64,000 nt of DNA, taken from positions 19,122,557-19,186,556 of the forward strand of contig CM039511.1 of assembly GCA_022432975.1 (NCBI GenBank). Reading direction: 5' to 3'. Position numbers and translations under genes: made by a program. This DNA is from Begonia masoniana (lineage: Eukaryota > Streptophyta > Magnoliopsida > Cucurbitales > Begoniaceae). This document shows, in pieces, positions 1 to 10,795 of the stretch. The stretch's first letter is position 1, and each line of letters opens with the position of its first letter. The notes under the pieces were generated by a model that saw only the letters and a list, made by a program, of their open reading frames with translations, did no database searches and was not told the DNA's origin.

Positions 1-186
1 TGCTAAAAAAAAAATTAAATATAAATAAAATAGTAAAAATTTAAGATAACGAAAGGAGATTGTGTAACTAGGAATATAAATTAAATTGCAGAATGATGGA
101 ACAGTGAACAAACTCAAATGGAAATTCATCACATCTTGCAATTAGATCACTACAACAAAACAAAAGATGACACGTGTAGTCCAATA
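1..186. other. Left flank, no gene seen
   Basis: AT-rich host sequence ending at the 9-bp target duplication AACAATTTA (187-195) of the next element. I see no coding or RNA feature in it. Confidence 0.5.
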
Positions 187-929
187 AACAATTTAGGGTT
201 TTTTTTAATTTAAACCCCAAAGTTTGGGTTTTTTTTTTTAAAAAAAACCTCAAAATTTATTATTCATCGAAAAAACCTCAAACTATCGGAAATAGGTAAT
301 TTGAACTTTTTAGTCCAGACTGGAGGCCGGCCTCCCTCTTTTTTTCCGCTAAATGATAAATTAATTTTAAAAAAATATCAAAAAGTATCCAATTTACTAG
401 AAAGTTTTACCACATATGCATCACATCATGTAGGGGTGTGCAAAACTGAACCGAAACCGATGAACAAAACTGTAACCAGTGAAATCGGTTTGATTTGGAT
501 TGGTTTTGAGCATTTGGAAACCAAACTTCTGATTGATTTTGTAGGAACCGACTTTTTAGGTTTGGTTTTTGGTTTGGATTGGTCAAAACTGATAGAAACC
601 GAACCGAACCGTTCCTGCATTGTAAAACCGAATAACTATGAAGAGTGAAGACCTAAATCATCGGTTCTTAACTCTTCACCTAAAATTTAAGCCTCCACTT
701 GACCACTCCTCCAGAGACAACACACGTAGAGTTGCAGACGAAGACGATTAGGCTAGGCGACGACTAGAGACCCGGCAGACGATGACAGACACAGATGAAG
801 ACACACAACCGACGACGACTCTCTGCTACGGGCCATCGAGATTCGAGTATCGACGACGACAGCAGCACTGACGACGACACACGATCAGGCAACCGAATAA
901 CCAGGTATATTCTATTCTTTCATTCTTTG

Positions 930-1165
930 CTCGTTTTTGTGTTTGATAGAGAGCAAAATCAATGATTTTGCTCTCTATGAACAAATGACAGAGAGCAAAA
1001 CGTGTTGATTTTGCTCTATGTCATTTTTTTATAGAGAGCAAAATGTGTTGATTTTGCTCTCTATCAAAAACGGAAGAGAGCAAAATCAAACACGTTTTGC
1101 TCTCTTGGTTTTGACCGAGCAAAATCAATGATTTTGCTCTATTTTTGACCGAGAGCAATATTTAG
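930..1165. repeat. Palindromic GAGAGCAAAATC repeats in the hAT leader
   Basis: Repeated copies of 'GAGAGCAAAATC' alternate with the complement 'GATTTTGCTCTC', forming several possible hairpins. A few looser copies follow at 1345-1410 ('GACCGAGAGCAA'). They lie between the 5' inverted repeat and the BED-finger exon. They may be subterminal binding sites or hairpins; the role is unknown. Confidence 0.6.
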
Positions 1166-1474
1166 CATGTTTGTTTTATTGGTATGTATTGTTTTATATC
1201 TTTATTTTCTTTAGCATGTTTGTTGTTTAATTTAGCATGTTTAGCATACTAATTTAACATGTTCGTTGTTTAATTTTGTCATTAATTTATATGTTTTGTA
1301 CTGTATAGTTACATAATGTTTCTGTTTTGGGAGACTCTTTGGGCGTGACCGAGAGCAATTTATGTGTTTTATTTGTTTGTTCTGTGATGTATTATCATGA
1401 CTGAGAGCATTAGAGCAACATGTGTAGTATTTTTTATTTTGTCGTTGATTTTGATTGATTAAATTTGTTTTAGG

Positions 1475-2315
1475 ATGGAAAACATTAATAATAGTGTAGA
1501 GGGTCCTGCACTTAGTCAAACGAAAAGGAAAAAATCAGAAGTTTGGAATCATTTGACGAAGATTGAAAGTTCCAATAATAGCAATCCTAGAGCAAAATGT
1601 AATCATTGCTCACAGTCATATGCATGTACATGCATCGAAGAATGAGACATCAAACTTCAAAAAACACATCCTTAATTGCAACAAATTATTGGCAAGTGTT
1701 GATAGGAAGTAAAAAACATTAAGCTATCAGAATATGGGAGGCGGATCGAGTGTAACTTGTGAAGTTTTTGAAACATTGTCTCCCCATGTTGTTTGATAGT
1801 GGCAATGCAAATGATTTAGTGAGACAAGTAGAAATTGTGATAGAAAGATTATATCTCCATTATAAATCTGATTTGAGTTTTGATACTTTAGAAGACAATT
1901 CTAGTATGATGGTTGGAACGACTTCTACCGTAATGAGACAAAGTAGTACTTTGACCCACAATAAGGTGTATGAGATGTTTTTTAATGATCAAAATAAGGA
2001 TGACGATTCAATTAATCAGACTGAAGTTCATCAATATTTATCTAAAGGATTAGAAAAATTTTCAAATAAAATTGATATTCTAGCATGGTGAAAAGTGAAT
2101 TCCTTGAAATTTTCACTATTGAGTAAAATGGCAAGGAATGTAATAGTTATCCTCATTTCAACAGTTGCTTCGGAGTCAGCCTTTAGTAACGGAGGACGTG
2201 CGCTGAATTCATTTCGTAGTTCTTTGTCTCCAAAGACTGCGAGGCGCTTATTTGCACTGAAAGTTGGATTCGGACAGCAAAACACCAATCTAATATTGAT
2301 GAAATTGAACAAGGT
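1475..2315 (+). pseudogene. hAT transposase remnant (BED finger and dimerisation region)
   Basis: The ATG at 1475 follows a TTTTAG acceptor-like site. The first part encodes a BED zinc finger: a 'KKSEVWNHLTKIE' start, a CxxC pair (KCNHC), and, after a small frameshifting insertion near 1625, 'NFKKHILNC'. The central RNase H-like catalytic region is almost wholly absent. From about 1759 the frame gives the region before the hAT dimerisation domain. It reaches 'DILAW' then TGA at 2089-2091 where the family has a second Trp. It continues with 'ISTVASESAFS' and 'SFRSSLSPKTARR', the hallmark of the hAT C-terminal dimerisation domain, and then loses frame. It cannot encode a working transposase. 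Confidence 0.85.
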
Positions 2316-2893
2316 ATGTACTGTTTTATTTCTTTATTTTTTTTTCATTTCATACTTTTAATTCATTTTACCTAATTGGTTCATCAACTATATTTTGTAG
2401 ATTTCACATCAACTAATGGAGGTGAAGATATTCTTCCAATATTGGTGAAATAGTAGAAGCCTTCATCTGGGCCCCAAGTGTAGTTGTGCTGAAGTGATAT
2501 TTGTTGCAAGGAGAGTGTCGGAGCGATGTGTTTTGTTTGTTGAAGTTCAATAAAATAATCAAAATATAATGTTTTTTTTTTTGCCTTTGAGAGATTTCTG
2601 TTGCAAATGCAGGATCACAAAGCACTATTTACTATTTAGCTCTTCATTTTATATTGACAAAAATTTTTATTATCGTTTCATGTGAATATATATAATATAT
2701 TTTATATTATTTTTTATTTTTTAAAATAGGTTGTAGAACCGAAACCGGAACTTTCTGTTCGGTTCTGGTTCGGTTTCGGCAGGTTACACGACCGGTTTCG
2801 GTTCGGTTACTCCGAAACCGAATGGTGATCGGTTCAGTTTGGTTCTTCTCCAAAATAAAACTGAACCGGGTTTTGCACACCCCTAATATCATG

Positions 2894-3420
2894 AGAAGAT
2901 AATGTGAAAATTTTTGTGATTTTCCAACAATTGTACGATTTATTATAATTTTAGTTAATTATTTTATAAAACAATTATAATAAATTATACAAGTGTTAGA
3001 AAATCACAAAAAATCTCAAATTATCTTCCCATTATGTGGTAAAAATTTCAAGTAAATTGAATAACGTTTGGTATTTTTTTAAAATTTATAAATTAATTTT
3101 AAAAAAATACCAAACGATATTCAATTTACTTGAATTAATTTTAAACAAATACCAAACTGTTATTCAATTTACTTGAAATTTTTACCACTTGTTCACCACA
3201 TCATGAGAAGATAATATGAGAATGTTCGTGATTTTCTAACATTTGTACAATTTATTATAATTATTTTATAAAATAATTAACTAAAATTATAATAAATCGT
3301 CTAAGTGTTAGAAAATCACGAAAATTTTCACATTGTCTTCCCATGATGTGGTGAATATATGATAAAACGTTCAAGTAAATTGAATATCGTTTGTTATTTG
3401 TTTAAAATTAATTTGTCATT
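2894..3420. repeat. Palindromic AT-rich modules of the miniature element
   Basis: Arms containing 'CACATCATGAGAAGATAAT', 'GTGATTTTCTAACA' and 'TTGTACAATTTATTATAATT' occur in direct and inverted copies around an AT centre, giving two back-to-back palindromes. The left arm of the first palindrome lies before the hAT, at about 355-430. Related modules occur at 42060-42665. There is no coding potential. Confidence 0.7.
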
Positions 3421-3667
3421 TAGCGAAAAAAATGGGGAGGTCGGCCTGTCCAATTGGACTGGCCGCCGCTCCACGCAGGCCGGCCTCCTAGTCCGGACTA
3501 AAAGGTTCAAATTGCTCATTTCTGATATTTTGAAATTTTTTTTATGAATAGTAAATTTTGAGGTTTTTTTTTTAAAAAAAATCCAAACTTTGTTGTTTAA
3601 ATTAAAAAAAAAAAAACCCAACAATTTATTGGCATGTTGATTTGACGGAGCCCATTGAGGTGAAATG

Positions 3668-4577
3668 TAGGGGTGGGCAGAACCAGCCCGGAACCGCAAA
3701 ACCGGACCGGACTGGCGGTCTGGGCCGGTTCTTGGTCGATTCTACTTGCCCATGGAACCGGTCCCGGTTCCATGGATTGGGGAACCGGGAACCGCGATCC
3801 GGTCCCCGGTTCCTGGTTCTGAAACCGGGAATTCCCATGGGAGAACCGACCCATGGGTCGACCCGGTGGATTATCCGACCCATGGGTCGGATAACTTAAA
3901 GAAATTAAAAACTAAAACTAAAACTACTCCTCAGCAGCGCTTCTTTCCCGCAGCCAGAAGACTCAGAAGCCCTAGCTTGCTCGCCGTCTCCGCTCTCGCA
4001 GCTCGCCTCCGCTCGCATCGCCTCACGTCGCCTTGCGTCGCCTCTGCTCGCCTCGCGCTCGCGTCGCCTCGCGTCGTCTCGCATTGCCTCTGCTCGCCTC
4101 GCGCTCGCGTTGCCTCGCCTCGCGTCGCCTCTGCTCACCTCGCGCTCGCGTCACCTCGTGTCGCCTCTGCTCGCCTATGGTCGCATCTGCTCGCCTATGG
4201 TCGCCTCGCGCTCGCCTCTGGTCGCGTCGCGCTCGCCTCTGTTGATATGCTCGCCTCGCCTCTGCTCGCCTCTGGTCGCCTCGCTTGGTTAGAAATTTTG
4301 AAATCCAATGTTTGATTGATCTTCTCACGTTGTTTTACAATCCAGCTTTTGATGGATTATTGGATTGAATTTATTTTTTTAAAATTAAAAAAAATAGTAA
4401 TTTTGGTGGGAGGAACCGGTACCGAACCGGAACCGGACCGAAAAATCCGGTCCGGTACCGGTTCGGTACCGGTTCCTCTCGTGGCCAGTTCCGGTTCTGG
4501 GCAGAAAAATCCCGAATAGTCCTGGCCGGTTCTGTTCCGGGCCGGAACCGGACCGGCCCGGACCGTGCCCACCCCTA
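3668..4577. mobile_element. Non-autonomous hAT element
   Basis: The inverted ends TAGGGGTGGGCA (3668) and TGCCCACCCCTA (to 4577) are bracketed by a perfect 8-bp TSD GTGAAATG (3660-3667 and 4578-4585). Both subterminal regions are packed with AACCGG/CCGGTT motifs, typical of transposase binding arrays in hAT elements. At 910 bp it has no transposase. The ends resemble those of the hAT at 431-2885 (TAGGGGTGTGCA), so the two may have used related transposases. Confidence 0.85.
3976..4290. repeat. GC-rich CTCGCCTC/GCGTCGCC degenerate minisatellite
   Basis: The central part of the short hAT element is an irregular tandem of 'CTCGCCTCGCGTCGCC' and 'TCTGCTCGCC'-like words. Arginine/serine/alanine-rich ORFs on both strands are by-products of this repeat, not genes. 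Confidence 0.75.
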
Positions 4578-4585
4578 GTGAAATG

Positions 4586-4930
4586 AGAAACACATGGCTG
4601 AGATTCTTCTTCAACGACTATTCTCCCAATGGAACAACTACAAAATAATAGAAAGGCAACACACGTCTATTAAGTGGCATTATGATTTACCACCACCTTC
4701 AAGATTAGACGGGTACAAAATAAATTAAACTCTTCCCATGTTTTTGAAATAGACGAGTGAAATGGAGCAGTGCTGAGCAATGGGAGAAATTACGCGCAAC
4801 AAGAAGGATGCATCTTCAAAGTATAAAGTGACTTTCACTAAATTGACAAATTTATATTAAAAAAAATGAAAGAAAAAGAAAATATAGAGCTCTTTTGATT
4901 TGATAATTAAATGAAAAATATATAGATAAT
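4586..4930. other. No gene seen
   Basis: AT-rich unique-looking sequence between the hAT element and the nested LTR stack. Its continuation on the other side of the stack starts at 41520. Confidence 0.5.
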
Positions 4931-6257
4931 TAAAGTGTAACACCCGGTATTTTATCTATGTAATTATTCCCCGAACAATTAAGCGGAGTTATTCTGATGT
5001 TAATGCAATGACTATTTTTAATGAAATTGTCGACGTGTTCAATTGAATAAGGGTGATTCGTAAAACCGATTCGACGAACTAAATAGTAATTTAGTTAAAA
5101 ATCAATAGTTAGAAATGCATGGAGGGACAAAATGGGAAGCCAATTAAGGTTGGTGGGAGGAAGCCAATGGATGATTGACACTTGGCAAACTTGTGGAAGA
5201 AGCCATACCTTCTTCTTCCCTTCTCTTCCTCTCTACGTAAAACACTTTGCATTTTCTTCTTCTCCTCTCTGTTTTCTCTCTTCCAGGCGACTACGTTATT
5301 TCCAAAAACTTCCTTTCTCCTGTGTGACAGCCCGAGACCCGGTCTCGATCGGGACCCGAGAGCCAAGCCATCACTCCGGACATTTTAAAACGAGACATAT
5401 TTTTTTTTGAAACTTTACTTTTAAAACTTTAATAGAAAATAAAATTGAAAGACAGAAAATCAGAAGCTGTGGACAATAGAAGTGCAGTGGCTGTGGACGA
5501 CAGGTGTAACACCCGGCATTTTATCTATGTAATTATTTTCCCGAACTATTAAGTGGGATTAGTTCAATATTAATACAAAGTATGTTTAGTTGGAAACAAA
5601 AACGAATGAGTTTGTATTGAATTGGATAATGAGATAAAAACCAAACAAAAGGGTAACTAAACAAACAAGCTGGTTGGTAATGGATGGAGGGGTAAATTAG
5701 GAAGAAATTAAGGTTGGTGGGAGAAATCAAATGGATGATTGACATGTGGCAGCTTGTTGAAGAAGTTAAGTTCTTCCCCCTACGTGAAACCTTCTTCATT
5801 TCACTTCTCTGCTCCCTCTTCCTCTTCTCGGCATTCTCTCTCCCAGACGACAAGCAACCATCGAAGCACCTTCGATCTTCTTGGATTTCCTTCTGTTTTC
5901 TGTCAAAGGTAAGCATCTACTCATGCTAACAAGTTTGGACAAGTTTAATGTGGATTTTTCCCGAAGTTTAGGGTTATGGTATTTTGTGGAAAAAAACTCA
6001 CTGTCTTTGGATGAAAACACACCGGTTTGTTTTCTAAGGGTTTGAATGAGTTTGGAACAGACTCTTCTGACTTATTTGTTAGCATTTGTAGCTTGTTTAT
6101 TTTCTGAACGTACATGTACAGGTTCGAACATTTCTGAGGCTTTCCTGCTAACTGCATCGAGAAAACAGGTAAGTTCATACGTATAGGTTTGGCCCTTAAG
6201 GCCCTACAATACGGAGGTACTAGGTTTATGTTGTCGAGATTTTTGTTGGGTAGTTAA

Positions 6258-7761
6258 TGTAGGACCGGAATTGTCTAAGAGGGGGGTGAATTAGACTTTT
6301 AAAACTAAATTTATTGATCAATTTAATCACTCTCTCAATTTACTCTATCAGCAATTAAGTTAATAACAATAATGACAGAGAGGGTAAGAGAGATTGAACA
6401 CCAACGCTTTTTACTTGGTTCGGCCAAGCTGCCTACGTCCACGCTCCAAGGCTCACCCCTTGAAGATCCTTAACCTTCTCCTCACGAGAAAACAGATCGG
6501 GATTCCGGGCTCCGATCAACTGCCTTTACAATTCTGGATTGAACTTTCACGGGCGTCAATCCACTGCCTTATAGAGATTTGAGTTTGTAAAAATAACGCA
6601 CAGACTACACTCTTACAACAATTGAATCTCGAGTTCAAGTTTAGAGATGTAGTGAAAAATACAGAGTGAAGAATGACTTTCGCAGCTAGGGCTCAGAATT
6701 CAAATTGGCAAAAGTTAGTCTTCGAGCCTTTTCTTCTGCTTATATACTCTGTATATCCTTGCTTCATAGAATTGAATGCTTCTTACTCCAAATAGAAAAA
6801 TGTTACCGTTGGGAAGCATCCGTACTGAAGCAGCTATCCGTTGCATCTGAAAATGTTGTTCGTCGTCGCCATTAAAGGTCTGGAGTTAATGCTTGAAAAC
6901 GACATCACTGTAGCTTCGCGGCTAACTTTAAATTCTGGCAGAAGATCATAACCAGATGCAGCTTGTAAAATAATGCCACGTCATCGGTAAATGCAACTTG
7001 TAGAGCCATCGGCATATGAGGCTTCAAATGTAATCGGCAGCTGACTTAATATGTCATCAGCAGGAATACCATCGGCAAAAGAGTCTTCATATGTCATCGG
7101 TATAAGAATCTTTGGATGCCATCGGTATTTGGAGTGTAAAACTTCATCGGTATTTGAAGTGTAAGACCCCATCGGTATTTGCATCTTGTAGGGCCATCGG
7201 CAGATGAGTCTTTGAATGCCATCGGCATTTGAATCTTCGTAAGCTATTGGCAGATGAGTCCTTGGAGTTTTGTCGTCTAGTGATCGGCATGAGAAACCTT
7301 GAACGACATCGGCAGATGCAGCTACAAAGCAATCGGCATGAACATCTTTAAACACCATCGGCTTTTGTCGTTTAGTGTTCGGCATGGCATCACTTTATTG
7401 AAAAAAACTCCATCGGCAGGAATAGCTTCAGATGCTATGGGTAGATTTCATCCTGACACGTCATCGGCACAAGCATGCTCTAAACGACTTCTTCTTCTGT
7501 CTTTTAGCAATCGGCAGAAGCCTTCATTTCTTTGTCGTCTTGTGATCGGCACAAGGAACAACTAATTTTAGCCCTGTTTAACTATTCAGTCCTGTATACT
7601 CAATACAATTTATTAGATAACTAAAATACCCTTTTCAAGGGTATTTCCAAATAACCTCATATTCATTATTCTCATTAAATACACATAATCAAATTACATT
7701 ATTTATCCTTTAAATACATCATCAAAAACATATTATGACTTAAACACTCTATAAGTCAACA
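6258..7761 (-). repeat. 3' LTR of the copia element
   Basis: 1504 bp, near-identical to 20044-21547. Differences seen include CTTGG/CGTGG near 6414, GGCAAA/GACAAA near 6706 and CAGTCC/CAGCCC near 7589. Confidence 0.93.
6955..7560. repeat. Interspersed ATCGGCA motif repeats inside the copia LTR
   Basis: The words CATCGGCA, CATCGGTA and AATCGGCA recur roughly every 20-45 bp within a degenerate tandem structure ('..GCCATCGGCATATGAGGCTTC..'). The same block occurs in the 5' LTR (about 20740-21345), and TTCCGATGCC-type words reappear at 10615-10740 between RNase H and the accessory ORF. The in-frame ORFs over it are repeat artefacts. Confidence 0.7.
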
Positions 7762-8138
7762 ATCTCCCCCTTTTTGATGATGACAATATGAATTTGATTA
7801 ATTTAAATACTCCCCCATAATTCTAGCTGCTCCCCCATAATCTATGCATTTATATTCAGTTAGACCATTCAGAGCAATTCCAGAAATACAGAGCAAGCAT
7901 ATATCCAAAAAAAATATATATCTAGAATGCTAACTAATCAGACTCAAAGCACATATATATATGCAGAATGCTAACCAAGTCATACTCAATCATCAAATAC
8001 ACTATTCTCCCCCATTGACATTATCAAAAACAGATTAGAGAAGGAGCAGAAGCAATGCATCAATGAAAGAAACAGAGAAATTGTATTGGAATACCAATTA
8101 ATGTGTTTACAAAACAAAAAGTAAAAACTTAAGAATAA
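7762..8138 (-). other. Copia 3' untranslated region with polypurine tract
   Basis: On the minus strand the tract AAAAAGGGGGAGAT (7762-7775) abuts the 3' LTR and would prime plus-strand DNA synthesis. The rest is non-coding and T-rich on this strand. Confidence 0.8.
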
Positions 8139-8378
8139 CTACTTGAAGAAACCTACAAAACGTGTCCAAAAGGCTTGATGAAGCCATGATGGCACGGCAC
8201 GATTTGAAGAAATATAAGCATCTACAAGCTCTGGAAGGGAGCGATTATTCAGAGGGATAGGTGGCTGATATACCACAATGGCCAGACAAGGAGGAGGCTC
8301 AACAATAGGGTCAGCAGGAAGAACAGCAGCAACTTCAGCAAACTGCATCAACTGCAGCAACTTCAGCAACTTCAGCAA
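8139..8378 (-). pseudogene. Possible frameshifted C-terminal tail of the accessory ORF
   Basis: It overlaps the end of the accessory ORF in another frame, inside a repetitive 'GCTGAAGTTGCTGCAGTTG' tract where slippage is easy. It ends in an aromatic stretch ('WLHQAFWTRFVGFF'). It may be the original C terminus, lost by a shift in the repeat. This is inference; it could equally be non-coding. Confidence 0.4.
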
Positions 8379-10563
8379 CTGCAGTAACTTCAGTCTCCTG
8401 AAGATCCAAAGGCATTAGGCGCACATCGTCAGCTACCTCAGGCCTAGAAAATGGAAGAAACAGATCTTCAAAACAAGGACCAGAACTTGAGTGCAGGTCG
8501 GGTTCAGGTTCAGGTTCAGGTGTCAAGGCAGCAATGGAGGATTGGAGTTTCTCAATTTCCCTGACAATCATGCGCCGATCAGCATCCACTTTTTGAGTCA
8601 CCAAACCAAGACCAGTATCTAAGTCAGTGGACAAGTCTTTGTGATTCTTTACAAGTTTGGCATCCAGAGACTGTTCAATCCGACTTTCCATGGTACTGAG
8701 AGCAGACTCAATGCGGTCAATAGAGGCTTTCAGCTCAGAATACCGAGTCTCATTCAGTGAGAATCTCCTCTGATAGGTTAGAGGAGTGGTTGGTATGGAT
8801 GGCAGAGCAGTAAGGAGTGGAGGGGATGGAGGAGCTGGTGAAGGCAATCTGATTGGAGATTGAGGTGGAGGTGGAGGAGTAGAAGGAGGAGTACTGAGGG
8901 GAGTAGTCGGGATTGGAGATGAAGGTGGTGAAGGTATAGCCGGTGGAGAAAGAAGTTGGACTGGTGATGAAGGAGCCGTAGCCGGTTTGGTGGGAGACTG
9001 GGGAACAGGTGAGGGCAGTCGAATTGGAGATGATGGTGCTGATGGTATAGCTGGTGGAATCGAAGATGTAGAAGGTGAAGGTATAGCCAGTTGAACTGTA
9101 GATGTAGTTTGTGAGGAAGAGAGTTGGACTGGAGATGGAGTTTGTGAAGAAAGGAGTTGGACTAGAGATGGAGGGACTGATGAAGCTGGTGGGGGGCCAT
9201 GTTGGAAAATTGAAGTAATGGCTTGCATCAGTGGAGAGATGGAAGGAAAGGCAGGCTGAGAAGGCAAGATAAGAGAAGGTGGAGGTGATTGAGGTTCTGA
9301 ATGTGATTGAGGAGGTGCTGAAATAGGAGGAGGCACATAGGAAGGGGAAGAAACTGTCTCAGAGATCACTATTCCTGAAGAAGGGACAGTTCTGCGCCTT
9401 CGCACCAGAGGAGGAGGTTCTGGAGTGCCAGAAACTTGAGATTGAGAGGGGGAAAGAGTTAAAACTGGAAGGCCTGACTCATCCCCTCCTTCTGTAGCAG
9501 ACGCCTCAAGAAGAGCAAGCTTTCTCTTCCCACGCCTGACAGGTGCAGCCAAAGGAGCCTTTTTCTTGGCCTTGTCCAAAACAGGTTTACCTTTTTCGAC
9601 TCTTTTGATTCCCAACCTGTTTAGAGTAATATCTGAATAAAAGTTGGAGGGCTGGAGAATCACAAGCTCAATCTCTTCAGGAAAAACAACTTCAAGCTTG
9701 ACAAATAACCGCATGAGAAGCAGGTTATACGGTAGAGATGTAGCCTTGGATGATACTGCCAAAATCATCCGTCTAACGACAATGTATCCAATATTGAAAG
9801 GGGTCTTGAAATACAGAGCAAACAGAACAAATAGTTCCATTGAGCTCACTTCATCATAATGTCCCCCCTTGGGAACAATATTGAAATCAATCATATGACG
9901 GAATACACGGGCTCTAGGTGTCAAATGTTTACCCTTTAACTGATCATAGGATGCATTTGGGTCCAAAGCAATTTCCCTTAGAAACTGAAGTCCATCTGAC
10001 GTTCCAAAGAAAGGCAGCTCAGGCCCAGTCACATAAATGTAGGGGCGATTATCCAAATGAGGAGCCCCCAGAAGAGTATTTATGGTCTGAGGGGTAATAT
10101 CTATACGCTTGTTGTACACATAACTCCTAATGGAGGAGAAGTCAGGGGTAAAACTCATGTTAGCATAGAACATCCTAATTGCTTCTGGATAGAAGAAGGA
10201 TTCGGTTTCAAAAAGACCTATAAGCCCTAGGTCTGTCAAAGGTTCGATAAAGCCCATTCCAGCTAGCTTTTCAAAATGAATGCCCTTACTAAGAATCAAA
10301 GATTTGTGCTGATAGGTATTGCGGTATTTTACCTCAGCAGCTTGAGTAAGGAAGAAGAACGATGGCCATTCCGTTCCAAGAGGAATCTCTCGGGACGGAT
10401 GAGCAGAGACTTTGGCCTTCTTCTGGGCCGGTTTGGAAACTGCACGAGATGATTGACCTTGAAATTCTATTGCAGGAAGAAGATTCGACAGAGAGGATTT
10501 GGTAGGGCAGGGGTTTACAGAAAGAGCGCGAAAAGTGAAGTGTATCGGCGAAGAAGAATGAAT
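8335..10563 (-). CDS. Copia accessory ORF (plant transposon-protein domain, proline-rich, coiled coil)
   Basis: A long open frame downstream of RNase H, open from about 10563 to TGA at 8335-8337. No ATG precedes 10299, where the codon is TTG; the first in-frame Met is inside the conserved domain, so the true start is unknown. Residues before and after 10299 form a domain with 'AIRMFYANM', 'RIDITPQTINTLLGAP', 'VFRHMIDFNIVPKGGHYDE' and 'TSLPYNLLLMRLF', resembling the 'putative plant transposon protein' domain of plant elements. Next come a K/R-rich stretch (about 9490-9610), about 200 residues rich in P, S and T, and a helical segment ('SALSTMESRIEQSLDAKL') suitable for a coiled coil. SIRE elements carry a third ORF here, often called envelope-like. 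I see no clear signal peptide or transmembrane helix. It is the one transposon ORF here with a long undamaged frame. Confidence 0.75.
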   Translation of the reverse strand: MHSSSPIHFTFRALSVNPCPTKSSLSNLLPAIEFQGQSSRAVSKPAQKKAKVSAHPSREIPLGTEWPSFFFLTQAAEVKYRNTYQHKSLILSKGIHFEKLAGMGFIEPLTDLGLIGLFETESFFYPEAIRMFYANMSFTPDFSSIRSYVYNKRIDITPQTINTLLGAPHLDNRPYIYVTGPELPFFGTSDGLQFLREIALDPNASYDQLKGKHLTPRARVFRHMIDFNIVPKGGHYDEVSSMELFVLFALYFKTPFNIGYIVVRRMILAVSSKATSLPYNLLLMRLFVKLEVVFPEEIELVILQPSNFYSDITLNRLGIKRVEKGKPVLDKAKKKAPLAAPVRRGKRKLALLEASATEGGDESGLPVLTLSPSQSQVSGTPEPPPLVRRRRTVPSSGIVISETVSSPSYVPPPISAPPQSHSEPQSPPPSLILPSQPAFPSISPLMQAITSIFQHGPPPASSVPPSLVQLLSSQTPSPVQLSSSQTTSTVQLAIPSPSTSSIPPAIPSAPSSPIRLPSPVPQSPTKPATAPSSPVQLLSPPAIPSPPSSPIPTTPLSTPPSTPPPPPQSPIRLPSPAPPSPPLLTALPSIPTTPLTYQRRFSLNETRYSELKASIDRIESALSTMESRIEQSLDAKLVKNHKDLSTDLDTGLGLVTQKVDADRRMIVREIEKLQSSIAALTPEPEPEPDLHSSSGPCFEDLFLPFSRPEVADDVRLMPLDLQETEVTAVAEVAEVAAVDAVC

Positions 10564-10795
10564 TTAAAAGAAATAACTCATCGCCTTACGAAGAAGACAT
10601 ACGTGTCGGCAGATTAAGAAAAAAATAATTTTCCGATGGATTACACGTGTCGGCAGAAATAAGAAAAACATCTTCCGATGCCTTCCTATAGATATGCATC
10701 TTCCGATGCCTATTGAAAAACATAGCATCTGCCGATGCCAACACAGAAGAGAAAAACACTCCAATACTTAGAAATTTTTCGACAAAGAAATAATC

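Larger units (their letters stand above)
431..2885 (+). mobile_element. Decayed hAT transposon nested in the miniature element
   Basis: Terminal inverted repeats TAGGGGTGTGCAAAAC (431 onward, mirrored to 2885) are flanked by 8-bp duplications ACATCATG (423-430) and ATATCATG (2886-2893), one mismatch. Joining the flanks restores the palindromic sequence of the surrounding element, which confirms the insertion. Inside are subterminal GAACCG/CGGTTC motifs, a palindrome-rich leader (about 930-1165) and remnants of a hAT transposase (1475-2315). The length of 2455 bp is short for an autonomous hAT, and the catalytic core is mostly missing, so it is a deletion derivative with point decay. Confidence 0.85.
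196..3619. mobile_element. Mutator-type miniature element carrying a nested hAT
   Basis: A perfect 9-bp TSD AACAATTTA lies at 187-195 and 3620-3628. The ends are inverted copies of each other: GGGTTTTTTTTAATTTAAAC at the left, and its near reverse complement ending at 3619. The inverted similarity continues inward through the 'TTTGAACTTTTTAGTCC..GGCCGGCC' block (300-335, mirrored at about 3485-3515). The 9-bp TSD and long inverted ends fit a Mutator-like (MULE) non-autonomous element. After removing the nested hAT and its 8-bp duplication, it is about 0.96 kb with no transposase of its own. Its centre is made of palindromic modules also found in the element at 41838-42889. That the superfamily is Mutator is inference from TSD length and end structure. 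Confidence 0.8.

Noticed and set aside
3746..4328. Arginine/serine/alanine-rich ORFs on both strands
   Set aside because: By-products of the GC-rich CTCGCC repeat inside a non-autonomous hAT element; no conserved domain.
6981..7385. 134-codon ORFs in both copia LTRs
   Set aside because: They lie over the ATCGGCA repeat of the LTR and show no domain; identical copies occur because the LTRs are identical.
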